32,332 nucleotides of DNA from Planctomycetota bacterium (GCA_022566315.1 JADFJC010000028.1:1-32332), one strand, 5' to 3'. Positions 8,937 through 18,170 are shown, counted from the first letter of the stretch. The notes: generated by a model not told the origin, from the sequence alone. Translations and numbers: made by a program.

Positions 8937-9329
8937 TTACCCTTTAGGTATCTTACAGCAACCCGGCGAGCCCTTTACAAGACCACACTTGGGACACTTG
9001 GGCTGATTTGGTTTACAGCACAACGTGTTGCCCTTTATTTGCCCGCATTTGGTGCAAATCGCCGTTGTCTGCGCATCTTTGGGAATGTTGCAACATCCCG
9101 GTGAGCCCTTTACGAGACCACAACTGGAACACTTAGTCTGGTTCGGCTTGCAACATAAATCGCTGCCTTTTATTTGTCCGCACTTGATGCAAAGCTCAAC
9201 GCTTGCACCGAAGGCCTTCCCGGCTTTGCTGCTTCCAGTGCCGGATCTCCCGCAGCCATCGACACCCAGAAACACCCCAACCAAAGCCAGTGCCGTCACA
9301 ACTACCAGACATTTTTTTCTTGCGTCCAT
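8937..9329 (-). CDS. Lipoprotein with four CxxCGxxKGxxxCC modules
   Basis: A 130-residue protein with a lipoprotein-type signal peptide (charged MDARKK, hydrophobic core, VDGC at residues 23-26), so Cys26 should be lipidated. After a short linker come four 14-residue modules of exactly CxxCGxxKGxxxCC, starting at Cys47, Cys67, Cys92 and Cys112, as two 45-residue tandem repeats. Sixteen module cysteines could make four tetrathiolate sites for Cu(I), Zn or FeS. I do not recognise a characterised family. AAGGAG lies 7 bases before the ATG. It sits between the outer-membrane factor (67-base gap) and the polyferredoxin gene, which suggests metal binding or delivery for the efflux pump or the CuA proteins. 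Confidence 0.85.
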   Translation of the reverse strand: MDARKKCLVVVTALALVGVFLGVDGCGRSGTGSSKAGKAFGASVELCIKCGQIKGSDLCCKPNQTKCSSCGLVKGSPGCCNIPKDAQTTAICTKCGQIKGNTLCCKPNQPKCPKCGLVKGSPGCCKIPKG

Positions 9330-9396
9330 AAATAGCTCCTTGCTAACAAGTTACAACTGTTCCAAACATATACACAGATACTCACTACCTCTTAAA

Positions 9397-10845
9397 CTAT
9401 ATCACCGATACAGACAGTTTGTCTTTGTCTATCAATCCAAGGGAGGCCAACAAGTTGACTTGAGATGTGTTGTAACGAACCACAGTCTCTGCATAACGAA
9501 GACGTGCCTGTGCATGCGCATCCTGGGATTGCAAAACATCAAGCATGGTCATAGTACCAGCCTCAAAATTGGCCTGAATCAGCCGATAAGCCAGCTCGGC
9601 TGCAGTAAGTTGTTTGTGAGATTTTGAAATCAACTCGCGATACATGTTACTGTCCTGCTTAAATCGAACAACTTGCGCCCTGACCTCATCGAGTTGGCGA
9701 TCAGCTTCGATCAAAGCCTGCCGTTCGAAAGCCTTAGCTGTCTTTACTGCGCCAAAAGAAGAAAGACTCCATCGCCATCCTGCCCCTGCTGAGAATCGCT
9801 GCTGGTCCTTAAATGCAAATGATTTGTCACCATCATCTGCTTTGATACCTCCAAATTGATAGATCACTCCTAACGCAGGGCCGAATCCGCCCCACCAAGT
9901 AGCGTGCGTCTTAGCTTCAATAGCCTTAACCATAGTTCGCACACTTTCGAGGTCCGGTCGGTAACGAACGGCTAATTCTAACAGCTTATCAAGTTCAATG
10001 TCATTGCGGACAAGATCGACAAGTGACAGTTCAGTGGCCTGCGGAACCAAAGTTACGGAGGAGTCAAGATGGAGAGTAAGTGATAGGGATACTGATGCGT
10101 TATAAAAGGCATTCAGTGTTCTCGATAATTCTTGTTGTCGCTTTGCCAGGTGAGCTTGGGCCCTTGAAACATCGGCTGGAATCCCCGTTCCAGCCTTATG
10201 GTGAAGTTGATTTATCCGAAGGAGTTCCTCAGCTTCAGAGACGGCCTGCTGCGATGCAGCTACACGGGCTTGAGCGAGAATGAGTTCGTAGTATTGCACT
10301 GCAGATTTTCGGAGAGTTTCGAGGATAACAGCCTGTTCTTGATGCTCCGTTGCTGCCAGTCGCTTTTTAGCTGCGATGATTTCGTATTTCACTTTTCCTG
10401 GATTCAATACCCATTGCACCGCGATACTGGATTGAAATACATTAAAACCTACACCAACCAGGTTTCCCTCAGTAGCCTGCACCGAACCTTGGACATCCTG
10501 GAATAATACACTTGGAACCAAGCTTGGAAAGATGCTGCCGTGTGCGCTTTCGAGCAGCCCCTTAGATGCCATTACCTGCTCTTTAGCTTGAAGTATATCA
10601 AAGTTTTCAGCAGCAGCAACACGGACGACAGTAGGCAAGTTGATAGCATAAATTTCCCGATACATTGGTTTGATTTGTGAAGCATCGAGTTGGAGGACAT
10701 GAGTGGATGCGGTTTGGTGTTCCGGTGTGACATCGGGTTTTTGCAATTGTGTCTCTCGGAGCTTCGTAGTCGTACAACCGCCTACGAAAACGCATACTGT
10801 TAGCCACTTGACAAGATATGGTCTATATACTTGAAACATCCGCAT
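9397..10845 (-). CDS. Outer-membrane efflux factor (TolC/NodT-like lipoprotein)
   Basis: A 482-residue protein with a lipoprotein signal peptide (FVGGC near residue 24) and two long TolC-type halves rich in heptads. The repeated sequence 'DILQAKEQVMASKGLLESA' and later 'DVSRAQAHLAKRQQEL', together with the end segment 'EAGTMTMLDVLQSQDAHAQARLRY', are hallmarks of outer-membrane factors of RND pumps. It should form the trimeric outer-membrane channel for the adaptor and permease encoded just upstream (16 bases from the adaptor stop). AGGGGA lies 6 bases before the ATG. Confidence 0.9.
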   Translation of the reverse strand: MRMFQVYRPYLVKWLTVCVFVGGCTTTKLRETQLQKPDVTPEHQTASTHVLQLDASQIKPMYREIYAINLPTVVRVAAAENFDILQAKEQVMASKGLLESAHGSIFPSLVPSVLFQDVQGSVQATEGNLVGVGFNVFQSSIAVQWVLNPGKVKYEIIAAKKRLAATEHQEQAVILETLRKSAVQYYELILAQARVAASQQAVSEAEELLRINQLHHKAGTGIPADVSRAQAHLAKRQQELSRTLNAFYNASVSLSLTLHLDSSVTLVPQATELSLVDLVRNDIELDKLLELAVRYRPDLESVRTMVKAIEAKTHATWWGGFGPALGVIYQFGGIKADDGDKSFAFKDQQRFSAGAGWRWSLSSFGAVKTAKAFERQALIEADRQLDEVRAQVVRFKQDSNMYRELISKSHKQLTAAELAYRLIQANFEAGTMTMLDVLQSQDAHAQARLRYAETVVRYNTSQVNLLASLGLIDKDKLSVSVI

Positions 10846-10861
10846 TTGGTTCCCCTTTAGC

Positions 10862-12076
10862 TTACAATGCTGTTAAATCCATGTTCGAGACGGGCTTTAC
10901 CGGAGTCCCCGGAGCAACCAAGCTGCTTGCCGAAGTGATAATCAAATCATTATCTTTGAGTTGACCGCCAACTATTTCTACCCAGATACCATCGTCATAT
11001 CCTGTTTCAACAGAGCATGACCTGGCAATGCCATCTCTGGAAACGAGAACGGAGATATCCCTGCCGCGAACGCGTATGGCCTTAGATGGTATGAGCAAAG
11101 CGTTTTCTTTCACTTCGAGTTTGACAGTTACCCGGGCGTACATGCCCGGGGAAATTCGACCACTTGTGTTGTCAATATCGGCTTCAGCCCGCATCGTACG
11201 TGTGCTTGGATTGAGCGCAACAGCAGTTCGTGTGATAGCAGCCTTAAGCACGTCACCTTCAAGGCACTTGGCATGAATCTCCACTTTCGTTCCCACGCGA
11301 ACGAGTGGGACATCGGACCCTGGAATTTCCATAACGAGTCTGATTCGGTTGGCCATGGCAAGGGTAAACAGTGGCAGACTTTCTCCTTCGGCAGCAGAAC
11401 GGACAAAGGCTCCATGGTCAAAGTTACGGGCAGTGATAACACCATCGAAGGGGGCTGTAATGGTTGTATAGTTCAATAGTGTCTCGAGACGTGCCACATT
11501 GGCCTTTGCTACCGCAACCTCAGATTCAGCTACCTTAACATTGGCTTTGGCTTCAGCAAGATGGCCGCGCGCTTCATCGAGTTCCTGTGGAGATATCGCT
11601 TCTTCCTGGGCAAGTTGCTCTTTTCTGTCGGTCGTAATCTTCTTTAACTTATGTGCGGCTGCCATGGCTTGAACTCCGGCCTGTTTGGCTTCAAGGATCG
11701 CCTCGCACTGACGCAGTTCATCGTTTACTTCGGGGGCAGCAATCTTGAGTAACACATCCCCTTTTCGGACTCTGCTGCCGATGTCCACATTGATTTGCGT
11801 GATGTAGCCGCTTATTTTGGCGTACAGGTCAGCCTTTTCGTATGCTCTGAGCGTTGCGGGGATGTGTAAATCGCGGCTTAGTTGTCGCCGCGCAGGCTGA
11901 GTTACCACAACAGGCACCGGCTGGTTTGCGACGGTCTGGCTGGAGCCATCGGTATCGGAGATGCCAAGCCGTCCGCTCCGGCCTGAAACAGCGATACTAA
12001 CCACGCCGATGACCACCAAGACAATGACTATAAGTGTTACAGAGATTTTAGTGATTATTCCTTTATTCATGGTCAT
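10862..12076 (-). CDS. RND efflux periplasmic adaptor (membrane-fusion protein)
   Basis: A 404-residue protein with an N-terminal membrane anchor (about 8-30). It has the order expected of HlyD/AcrA adaptors: a lipoyl half (LYAKISGYITQINVDIGSRV), a helical hairpin (about 120-195, heptads with many Ala/Glu/Lys), the second lipoyl half (TITAPFDGVITARNFDHGAF) and beta-barrel plus membrane-proximal domains. It bridges the permease and outer-membrane factor. Its start overlaps the permease stop by 4 bases. No extra metal-binding His/Met N-terminus like that of CusB is visible. Confidence 0.9.
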   Translation of the reverse strand: MTMNKGIITKISVTLIVIVLVVIGVVSIAVSGRSGRLGISDTDGSSQTVANQPVPVVVTQPARRQLSRDLHIPATLRAYEKADLYAKISGYITQINVDIGSRVRKGDVLLKIAAPEVNDELRQCEAILEAKQAGVQAMAAAHKLKKITTDRKEQLAQEEAISPQELDEARGHLAEAKANVKVAESEVAVAKANVARLETLLNYTTITAPFDGVITARNFDHGAFVRSAAEGESLPLFTLAMANRIRLVMEIPGSDVPLVRVGTKVEIHAKCLEGDVLKAAITRTAVALNPSTRTMRAEADIDNTSGRISPGMYARVTVKLEVKENALLIPSKAIRVRGRDISVLVSRDGIARSCSVETGYDDGIWVEIVGGQLKDNDLIITSASSLVAPGTPVKPVSNMDLTAL

Positions 12077-15000
12077 ACTCCTACAAGAACAGCATTTAGC
12101 GAATGCTGCATGGGGCGTTTAAACATTGTATAGAGACAGGGCACAACAATTAGCGAAAGGACGGTGGCGGCCAGAACACCACCGATGATCGTCCTGGCCA
12201 GGGGCGCGTTTGCCTCGCCGCCTGCCATTCCAATGGCCATAGGAAGCAGCGCCAGCCATGTTGTCAGGGATGTCATCAGAATAGGACGGAGTCTAATCCA
12301 TGTCGCTTCTGTGATGGCCTGCTTGACAGAACATCCTTCACGCACCCGCTGGTCAGCGAATGATAAAAGGATTATACTATACTCAACAACAATACCGGTC
12401 ATCATGATAACCCCCATAAAAACCGGTATGCTCAGATTTGTTCCGGTAAGAAATAAAACTATTCCAACACCGATAAAACCAAGAGGAATAGTCAGTAGAA
12501 TAACAAAAGGAACAGAGAACGAACGTAGTTGTGCTACCATTACTAAATAGACCAGTATCATAGCAATACCCAGTCCACCAATGAATTGGCTGAATGCCGA
12601 CCTCATGCTTTGAATTTCACCGCTCATCACAATGCTGTAACCTTTGCCCTCATATTCACCACCAACATCATAGACAATGCCGCGAGGCGTCTGTTTACGG
12701 TCAAGTTCCAGCACCGGCGAATCAGCTAACCGCTTTTCCATCTCCGAAGCGATACCGCCAACATCGTAACCAGAAAGTACGTTAGCAAAAACATCTATGG
12801 TCCGAGTGATATTCACATGACTGATTACCGCAGGGCCGGTGGCACGGTAGAACTCGGCTACATTGCGTAGGGGTACCGGCTGAATAGTTGACGCTCCTGT
12901 AATAGGCACGTTTCGGAGCGTTTCGATTGAATTTATATCGCTCTCAGCATATTGAGCGCCTATGAAATAATGGTTTCCATTTGGTGCAATCCAAAACGCC
13001 GGCTCGAATCCAATGCTGGAGTTTACTGCTGTAACTACGTTCTTAATCACATCTTCCTGTGTCATACCTAATTGAGCCGCCTTGACACGGTCAACTTCGA
13101 TACCTATCTGAGGATAGTCCATACGCTGGGCAATACGAACATCCACGGCACCTGGTACGTCCGATGTGATTCGCTGGACATGCTGGGCTATCTCCTCTAT
13201 GGTGAATAAATTACTGCCCTGCACTTTTATATTGATGGGTGAAGGCAAACCGAAATTTAACGCAGCTGTCATCATTCCACCGGTATCGAAAGCAAATTCA
13301 ACACCAGGAAATTCATTGTTCAACTTCTGTCGCAGCCTTTCAACGTATTCAAAAGTATTAGGCATCCCTTTCTTGCCTTTAAGCTGTACAAGGATAAAAG
13401 CATCCATAGGTCCGGTATTTGGGGTATAGGCTGCGGGCCAATCCATCAGCACCCCTATATTAGAGATCAAAATCCGCATGTTTGAATCAGGTTGACGTTC
13501 CTTTTTGGGGTATTCCGGGTCAGGCCGCCCAATTTCTGACATCAAAACTCTTTCAATCTCCCCGATAGTAGCTTCGGTCTTTTCGATACGCGTTCCCGAA
13601 GGTAAACGAACAAGGATCATGAACTGATTGGAATCGACCTGAGGAAATAACTCCGTGCCTGTTTGCATCAACAAGAAAGTTGCAAAGATAAGCAATACCA
13701 CTGCGCCAAGGACTACAATATATCGCATTTTTAAGATTCTTGTGATCCAGGATTCAAACAATGGTGGTACATGAAAACCTACTCGCCCGCATTTGTCACA
13801 CTCACTTTTATCTGTTTTGACACCTTTGAGGAACTTGGCGCAGAAGCTTGGTATTACGAACATAGCAACGATATAACTGGCACTGACAGCCAGCACTACT
13901 GTAACCGCAAGCGGCTGGAATAAAAACCCAGCGATTCCAGTGAGAAATACTACTGGAAAAAATACTACAGCAAAAGTGATTGTAGAGACAAGTATAGGCA
14001 TGGCTACTTCCCGGGTTCCATCTAATGCTGCTTCAATGCTGGATTTACCCATTCGCAAGTGCCGCGTGATGTTGTCAAGAACGACTATGGACTGATCAAC
14101 TAAAATGCCAATCGCCAGAGCTAACCCACCCAGTGTCATGCTGTTAATCGTATCGCCTGTACAGTAAAGCCCAATCATTGCGGCGAGCAGTGACAGTGGA
14201 ATAGCAATGATGATCACAATCGTAGAGCGAAGGCTGCGAAGAAATATCAATACCACGGCTCCAGCCAATAATGCTCCAAGACTTGCCGCTATTTGTAAAC
14301 CATAGATGCTGCTGCGTACATAGGTGGACTGATCCATGACTACTTCCAGCGCCAAATCCTCCGCTTCAGGGTTCATCTCACGCAGACGTTGTAAAATACG
14401 TGTCAGTTGAGTCTTAATAGCATCGACAATCTCTATCGTGTTGGCACCTGGTTGGCGATAAATAGGTATGTAAACCTGTCGCCGACCATTGATTCGCACG
14501 ATATTACTCTGAATCTGATGCGAATCCTTAACTTCGCCCACATCACGAATAAAGACTACGGCATCACCGGATGTTTTGATAGGGATATCATTGAGTTGTT
14601 CAACTTTTACAGGCATTGCGTTGGAGATGATTTGGTAATCTATATCGCCAAACTTGGCATTTCCTGTAGGAATAAAAACACTCTGCGAATTGATTGTTCT
14701 GACAACGTCCATTGGTGAGAGCCCGCGGGCTTCGAGCTCCATGCGGTCAACATACGCCAGAATTCGTCTCAGCACACCACCGTACACGGCGGGAGCAATC
14801 ACGCCCTGAATGCTCTGCAGACGGTTACGCAGCTCGTAATAGGCAACGTCATAAAGTTCCTTCTCGGTCATAGTCGGGCTTGAGACACTGACCAGACAAA
14901 GCGGCACCGAAGCCGTCGGATCGAATGGCATTACCATTGGCGGGATTGTACCGGGTGGAAGATAAAACATGTCAGACATCGCATATGAGGTTACCTGTGA

Positions 15001-15315
15001 CATAGCAGTGGCTAAGGTTATATCTTCACGAAAAAAGTCTTTCACAATGCAAACGCCGAGCATGGCCTTGCCTTCCTGGCGCTCGATGCCGACCGATTGA
15101 CCGGTCCATCGCTCCATGCGGCTCATAATGTCACGCTCCATTACCTCTGGAGGCATGCCAGGATAAAAGGTGATTATTTGAACTGCGGGCGTGTCAAATT
15201 GAGGAAGTAGATCGGCCGGGATACGTGTCATCATCGTTACACCAACAACGATCAGGGCAAGAACCACAACGGCTACAAGATACGGATTTTTTAGACCTAC
15301 TTCAATTGCTTTCAT
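12073..15315 (-). CDS. RND-family efflux permease
   Basis: A 1080-residue inner-membrane pump of the AcrB/CzcA superfamily: a helix at the N-terminus (about 12-30), large periplasmic loops after helices 1 and 7, and 12 membrane helices. The proton-relay helix reads 'ALAIGILVDQSIVVLDN', with one Asp in place of the paired DD of drug pumps, as in heavy-metal RND pumps. The helix-10 region reads GIVVEYSIILLSFADQ. An unusual C-x2-C (SECDKCGRVG, about residue 507) lies in the central cytoplasmic loop. Metal or small lipophilic compound export is likely; the substrate is uncertain. Its ATG lies 14 bases inside the anti-sigma gene, with GAGG 7 bases upstream. Confidence 0.9.
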   Translation of the reverse strand: MKAIEVGLKNPYLVAVVVLALIVVGVTMMTRIPADLLPQFDTPAVQIITFYPGMPPEVMERDIMSRMERWTGQSVGIERQEGKAMLGVCIVKDFFREDITLATAMSQVTSYAMSDMFYLPPGTIPPMVMPFDPTASVPLCLVSVSSPTMTEKELYDVAYYELRNRLQSIQGVIAPAVYGGVLRRILAYVDRMELEARGLSPMDVVRTINSQSVFIPTGNAKFGDIDYQIISNAMPVKVEQLNDIPIKTSGDAVVFIRDVGEVKDSHQIQSNIVRINGRRQVYIPIYRQPGANTIEIVDAIKTQLTRILQRLREMNPEAEDLALEVVMDQSTYVRSSIYGLQIAASLGALLAGAVVLIFLRSLRSTIVIIIAIPLSLLAAMIGLYCTGDTINSMTLGGLALAIGILVDQSIVVLDNITRHLRMGKSSIEAALDGTREVAMPILVSTITFAVVFFPVVFLTGIAGFLFQPLAVTVVLAVSASYIVAMFVIPSFCAKFLKGVKTDKSECDKCGRVGFHVPPLFESWITRILKMRYIVVLGAVVLLIFATFLLMQTGTELFPQVDSNQFMILVRLPSGTRIEKTEATIGEIERVLMSEIGRPDPEYPKKERQPDSNMRILISNIGVLMDWPAAYTPNTGPMDAFILVQLKGKKGMPNTFEYVERLRQKLNNEFPGVEFAFDTGGMMTAALNFGLPSPINIKVQGSNLFTIEEIAQHVQRITSDVPGAVDVRIAQRMDYPQIGIEVDRVKAAQLGMTQEDVIKNVVTAVNSSIGFEPAFWIAPNGNHYFIGAQYAESDINSIETLRNVPITGASTIQPVPLRNVAEFYRATGPAVISHVNITRTIDVFANVLSGYDVGGIASEMEKRLADSPVLELDRKQTPRGIVYDVGGEYEGKGYSIVMSGEIQSMRSAFSQFIGGLGIAMILVYLVMVAQLRSFSVPFVILLTIPLGFIGVGIVLFLTGTNLSIPVFMGVIMMTGIVVEYSIILLSFADQRVREGCSVKQAITEATWIRLRPILMTSLTTWLALLPMAIGMAGGEANAPLARTIIGGVLAATVLSLIVVPCLYTMFKRPMQHSLNAVLVGV

Positions 15316-16087
15316 TATCAGCCTCGGAAAGGAAATGAATAAGTTCTTGCTGGCTCAGTTTCGAGACCATCGCGTACACCAGGTTGTCTTGCCGGTATGC
15401 CACGACCGAGAATCCTCCACAATTATCGACCCAGTGGATTTGCCCGTTATGCTCAATTTGTTTCATCTCTTCGAGCTCATTGTTTCTACCAGCAATAGCG
15501 ACCAACGAAATCGGAATCCCTCTCATTTCATACACAATAAAAGCCGCAACTTGTCCTTCTATCTCACATTTACGGGCGCCGACCAAGCGGCAGTATGGAC
15601 CTTTCGCGCGTGGCAGGACCACTTCAAGGGCCGTCTTACGGAGAAGCCAATCAGAGATCGCTTGACCATCAGATGAGACAAACTGGATGGGCTGGCCCTC
15701 CTTCAGAAAATGTGTAAAGTCACTGACAACCAAATCGACGAACTTATGACGGTCTGTTTGCACCGTAAGATAAGCTCCCAACCCCACCACAAAGACGGCA
15801 GCAGCACAAGCCGCCCAAAAGGCGCGCCGCGACAACGAGCGACGCAGAAATCCCAACGCTTCGTCCCGTCTGATGATTCGCTTGAGGGTCGGCATATCGA
15901 GTTGTTTCTCTGGACTTTGTGCTTCTAATACACAAGCCAGTTGTTCCCTAATAGTCCGCTCGATCTCAACCTCACGTGCGCAAATAGGACAGTGCTCAAG
16001 GTGAAGCTGCAATTCGATGCTCAACGGCGCATCCAGCTCATTATCGAGAAAAGCAAATAAGTATTCACGGACTTCACTGCATATCAT
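15302..16087 (-). CDS. Zinc-finger anti-sigma factor, transmembrane
   Basis: A 261-residue protein with an N-terminal zf-HC2/ZAS domain (VREYLFAFLDNELDAPL, then H-x3-C-x2-C in HLEHCPIC), one membrane helix (about 90-108) and a periplasmic domain with beta strands ending 'GFSVVAYRQDNLVYAMVSKL', as in many RsiW/ChrR-type transmembrane anti-sigma factors. It should hold the sigma factor encoded immediately upstream (14-base overlap) inactive until a periplasmic signal acts. Two cysteines in the periplasmic part (PYCRLVGARKCEIEG) could bind metal or form a disulfide; that is inference. Confidence 0.85.
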   Translation of the reverse strand: MICSEVREYLFAFLDNELDAPLSIELQLHLEHCPICAREVEIERTIREQLACVLEAQSPEKQLDMPTLKRIIRRDEALGFLRRSLSRRAFWAACAAAVFVVGLGAYLTVQTDRHKFVDLVVSDFTHFLKEGQPIQFVSSDGQAISDWLLRKTALEVVLPRAKGPYCRLVGARKCEIEGQVAAFIVYEMRGIPISLVAIAGRNNELEEMKQIEHNGQIHWVDNCGGFSVVAYRQDNLVYAMVSKLSQQELIHFLSEADNESN

Positions 16088-16670
16088 TCTTGTTCACCTC
16101 ACCGGCTCTTCGAATCACTTTCTTTGGGTTACCGGCCAAATTAGCCAGATGTTCTCGGAGAAATCGCCTGGCTCGAGCCATCCGCGACATGACTGTGCCC
16201 ACTGGACAGTCGAGAACCTCGGCAATCTCGCGGTAGTTTAATCCTCCCGCTACGGATAGGATAATCACTTCACGATAGGGGGTCTTAAGAGCATCTAAGG
16301 CCGCCGCGACCCGATCGTCCAGGAACTCCCGAAACTGCTCCTCACTCATCGTGGGCATAGGGCAAAATGCTTCGGTCAAATCGGATGTGGCAATCTCAGC
16401 CAGCTCGGAATGTGGCAAGAAAAAGGACCTAATTCTGCGTTTGCTCCTTTGCTGCCAATCCACTGCAACATTCCGCATGATAACGAATAGCCACGCCGGT
16501 CGGTATTCTCTTTCCTCCGTGGATGAAAAACTTTTCCATGCCCGTAACAGTGTTTCCTGTACCAGGTCCAGAGCATCTTCTCCACAAACAGTATATTGTC
16601 GTGAAACGGTATGCATCCCTTTCAAGTATGGCCGAATGTAATGCAAAAATATGTCTGTTTGCTCTGGCAT
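16074..16670 (-). CDS. ECF-type RNA polymerase sigma factor
   Basis: A 198-residue sigma-70 family protein with region 2 (ALDLVQETLLRAWKSF ... RPAWLFVIMRNVAVDWQQ) and region 4 (LKTPYREVIILSVAGGLNYREIAEVL ... GTVMSRMARARRFL), and no region 1 or 3. It is first in the long operon, overlaps its anti-sigma factor by 14 bases and probably drives its own operon. TAAGGA lies 8 bases before the ATG. The usual ECF role is response to cell-envelope or metal stress. Confidence 0.92.
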   Translation of the reverse strand: MPEQTDIFLHYIRPYLKGMHTVSRQYTVCGEDALDLVQETLLRAWKSFSSTEEREYRPAWLFVIMRNVAVDWQQRSKRRIRSFFLPHSELAEIATSDLTEAFCPMPTMSEEQFREFLDDRVAAALDALKTPYREVIILSVAGGLNYREIAEVLDCPVGTVMSRMARARRFLREHLANLAGNPKKVIRRAGEVNKNDMQ

Positions 16671-17022
16671 AATAAATATTCCTTACCTTATGTTATATAT
16701 AACGAACAAAAGAGGAGTTCTCATCCCAGAAAAAAAATAAATTGTCAGCCTTTTCCAAAGGAGATTGACGTTTTTTATGACCGTGGCAACATTACCGGAC
16801 ATTTTTGAGGTGTTTTTGTCTCGGGGCGCACTGTGTCACATAATACTGTTTTGTGTGCTTGTGAAACGATATCGGACTTGATACTGGTCTACTTCTTGAC
16901 ATAATATTTACCTCCAAAATAAAGTTAAAAGTGTAGTCATAAGTGTAGCACAGTATTTGCCGAGATGAATGACACAGGAATGATTTCTCACAATCTTTTT
17001 GCTAAATAAGGAGTTATGAAAT
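16671..17022 (-). promoter_or_regulatory. Upstream regulatory region of the sigma/efflux/redox operon
   Basis: A 350-base gap between tRNA-Pro and the sigma gene should hold the operon promoter. A perfect palindrome GTTATATATAAC lies at 16692-16703, 22 bases before the sigma start codon, and could be an operator or a -10 region. A GAGAAC upstream of CGTTATA is weakly ECF-like, but the spacing (12 bases) is too short for a normal ECF promoter, so I do not assign -35/-10 boxes. Confidence 0.35.
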
Positions 17023-17096
17023 CGGGGTGATAGGATTCGAACCTACGGCCTCCTGCTCCCAAAGCAGGCGCTCTAGCCAAGCTGAGCTACACCCCG
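17023..17096 (-). tRNA. tRNA-Pro (anticodon TGG)
   Basis: The minus strand folds as a complete 74-base cloverleaf: acceptor CGGGGTG/CACCCCG, D arm GCTCAGCTTGGCTAGAGC, anticodon arm CCTGC-TTTGGGA-GCAGG with TGG, and T arm GTAGG-TTCGAAT-CCTAT. The 3' CCA is not encoded and must be added after transcription. No other tRNA is adjacent. Confidence 0.97.
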
Positions 17097-17275
17097 GTAA
17101 TTCTGGTACCGCTATTGAACGTTTATTACCCGATGCTGTTTCAGAAAAAACATATCACGTGCATCACAAAAATTATTCTACACGAAGCACGTCGGTATTG
17201 CAATAGAATCCTGCTCAAGCGGGTGGATTGAATGCGGGAGAATCAATCGTAGGAGCAACCCGATGTGGTGGCCAT

Positions 17276-17297
17276 GGGCAGGCACATAGGCCTGCCC
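17276..17297. repeat. GC-rich hairpin 3' of mreC
   Basis: GGGCAGGC (17276-17283) and GCCTGCCC (17290-17297) form a perfect 8-base stem with loop ACATAG. It lies 15 bases beyond the mreC stop, in a segment resembling the 'gtaggggcaggcctgtgcctgccc' dispersed repeats I know from other environmental genomes. It may end or protect the mreBC transcript, but there is no T-run. Confidence 0.5.
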
Positions 17298-17311
17298 GTC
17301 GCGACAGGCCC

Positions 17312-18127
17312 CTACCGTGGGTTCATTACGATAATAGCTACATCGGTCAGGCTCTCTATATCACAGGCAGGTTTAACCGTTATATCCCAGACCAGGGGAT
17401 TTTCATCATTGCTTTTGCGTTGGGCTACCGTTCCAACAATCACAGGTATACTCAGGAATCCGGGCTTTTTCTGGGCGTAAACGACGTTGCCAACCTTGAT
17501 TTTGTACTTTGTCGAGACCAGTTGGACCTTGGCGGAACTGTTACCATTACCCTGCATTATCCTGTTCATATTTAATTTTGCTATCTTTACTGCTATTCTG
17601 GATGCCGGGTCGGTAATCAGCCTGACCTGGGCTGTGCGGGTGTCCACCTTGGATATGGTTCCGATGATGCTCTCGTTGGCCAAAACGAATTGGTCCTTAG
17701 CCAGACCGTCTTTTTGGCCGCGGTTGATAACAAGCTCACTGCGAAATCCATTAACAGAGGCTGCAATGACATCAGCTAACACAAAATCCACACCTTTCCA
17801 AACAGGTCTGTCCCGCAGTCCCGACAGCCTTTCAACCTTTTGACGTTCTTGCTTCAACCATTCTGTAATGTTGGCGAGATGGTTATGGAGCCTGCTGTAT
17901 CTCTCGCGGCTAATGAGATTTGTGGGCAAGTGCTGTTCCGATGCTACCAATCGGGATGTGGAAAGCGAAATGTTTCTGCCAATACTTAAAGGCCAACGAA
18001 AAATGCGAACAAATCCGAACTGGAATTTATTTGTCAGCTTCCGCGGAGCAAAGAGGAAAATAAGCCCGGCTAACATAAACCAGATAAATAACATTCGTCC
18101 GGAGACTTTGGTCACATTCTTCGCCAT
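17312..18127 (-). CDS. mreC: Rod-shape-determining protein MreC
   Basis: A 271-residue protein of normal MreC length: one N-terminal membrane helix (about 10-26), a coiled segment (about 75-100) and the periplasmic beta domains with 'VIAASVNGFRSELVINRGQKDGL', 'IIGTISKVDTRTAQVRLITDP' and 'PVIVGTVAQR'. MreC links MreB filaments inside the cell to the peptidoglycan elongation machinery. It follows mreB after a 43-base gap. mreD, usually next, is absent; a tRNA gene lies there. Confidence 0.92.
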   Translation of the reverse strand: MAKNVTKVSGRMLFIWFMLAGLIFLFAPRKLTNKFQFGFVRIFRWPLSIGRNISLSTSRLVASEQHLPTNLISRERYSRLHNHLANITEWLKQERQKVERLSGLRDRPVWKGVDFVLADVIAASVNGFRSELVINRGQKDGLAKDQFVLANESIIGTISKVDTRTAQVRLITDPASRIAVKIAKLNMNRIMQGNGNSSAKVQLVSTKYKIKVGNVVYAQKKPGFLSIPVIVGTVAQRKSNDENPLVWDITVKPACDIESLTDVAIIVMNPR

Positions 18128-18170
18128 AATCGTACTGTGTATTTCGTATCACGCGCGACCGCATTATGAA

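Noticed and set aside
16671..16703. ECF promoter (GAGAAC ... CGTTA) before the sigma gene
   Set aside because: The spacing is 12 bases, too short for ECF -35/-10 elements; kept only as a region with a palindrome.
17228..17575. Plus-strand open frame opposite mreC
   Set aside because: It lies mostly antisense to mreC and over a dispersed hairpin repeat; no domain.
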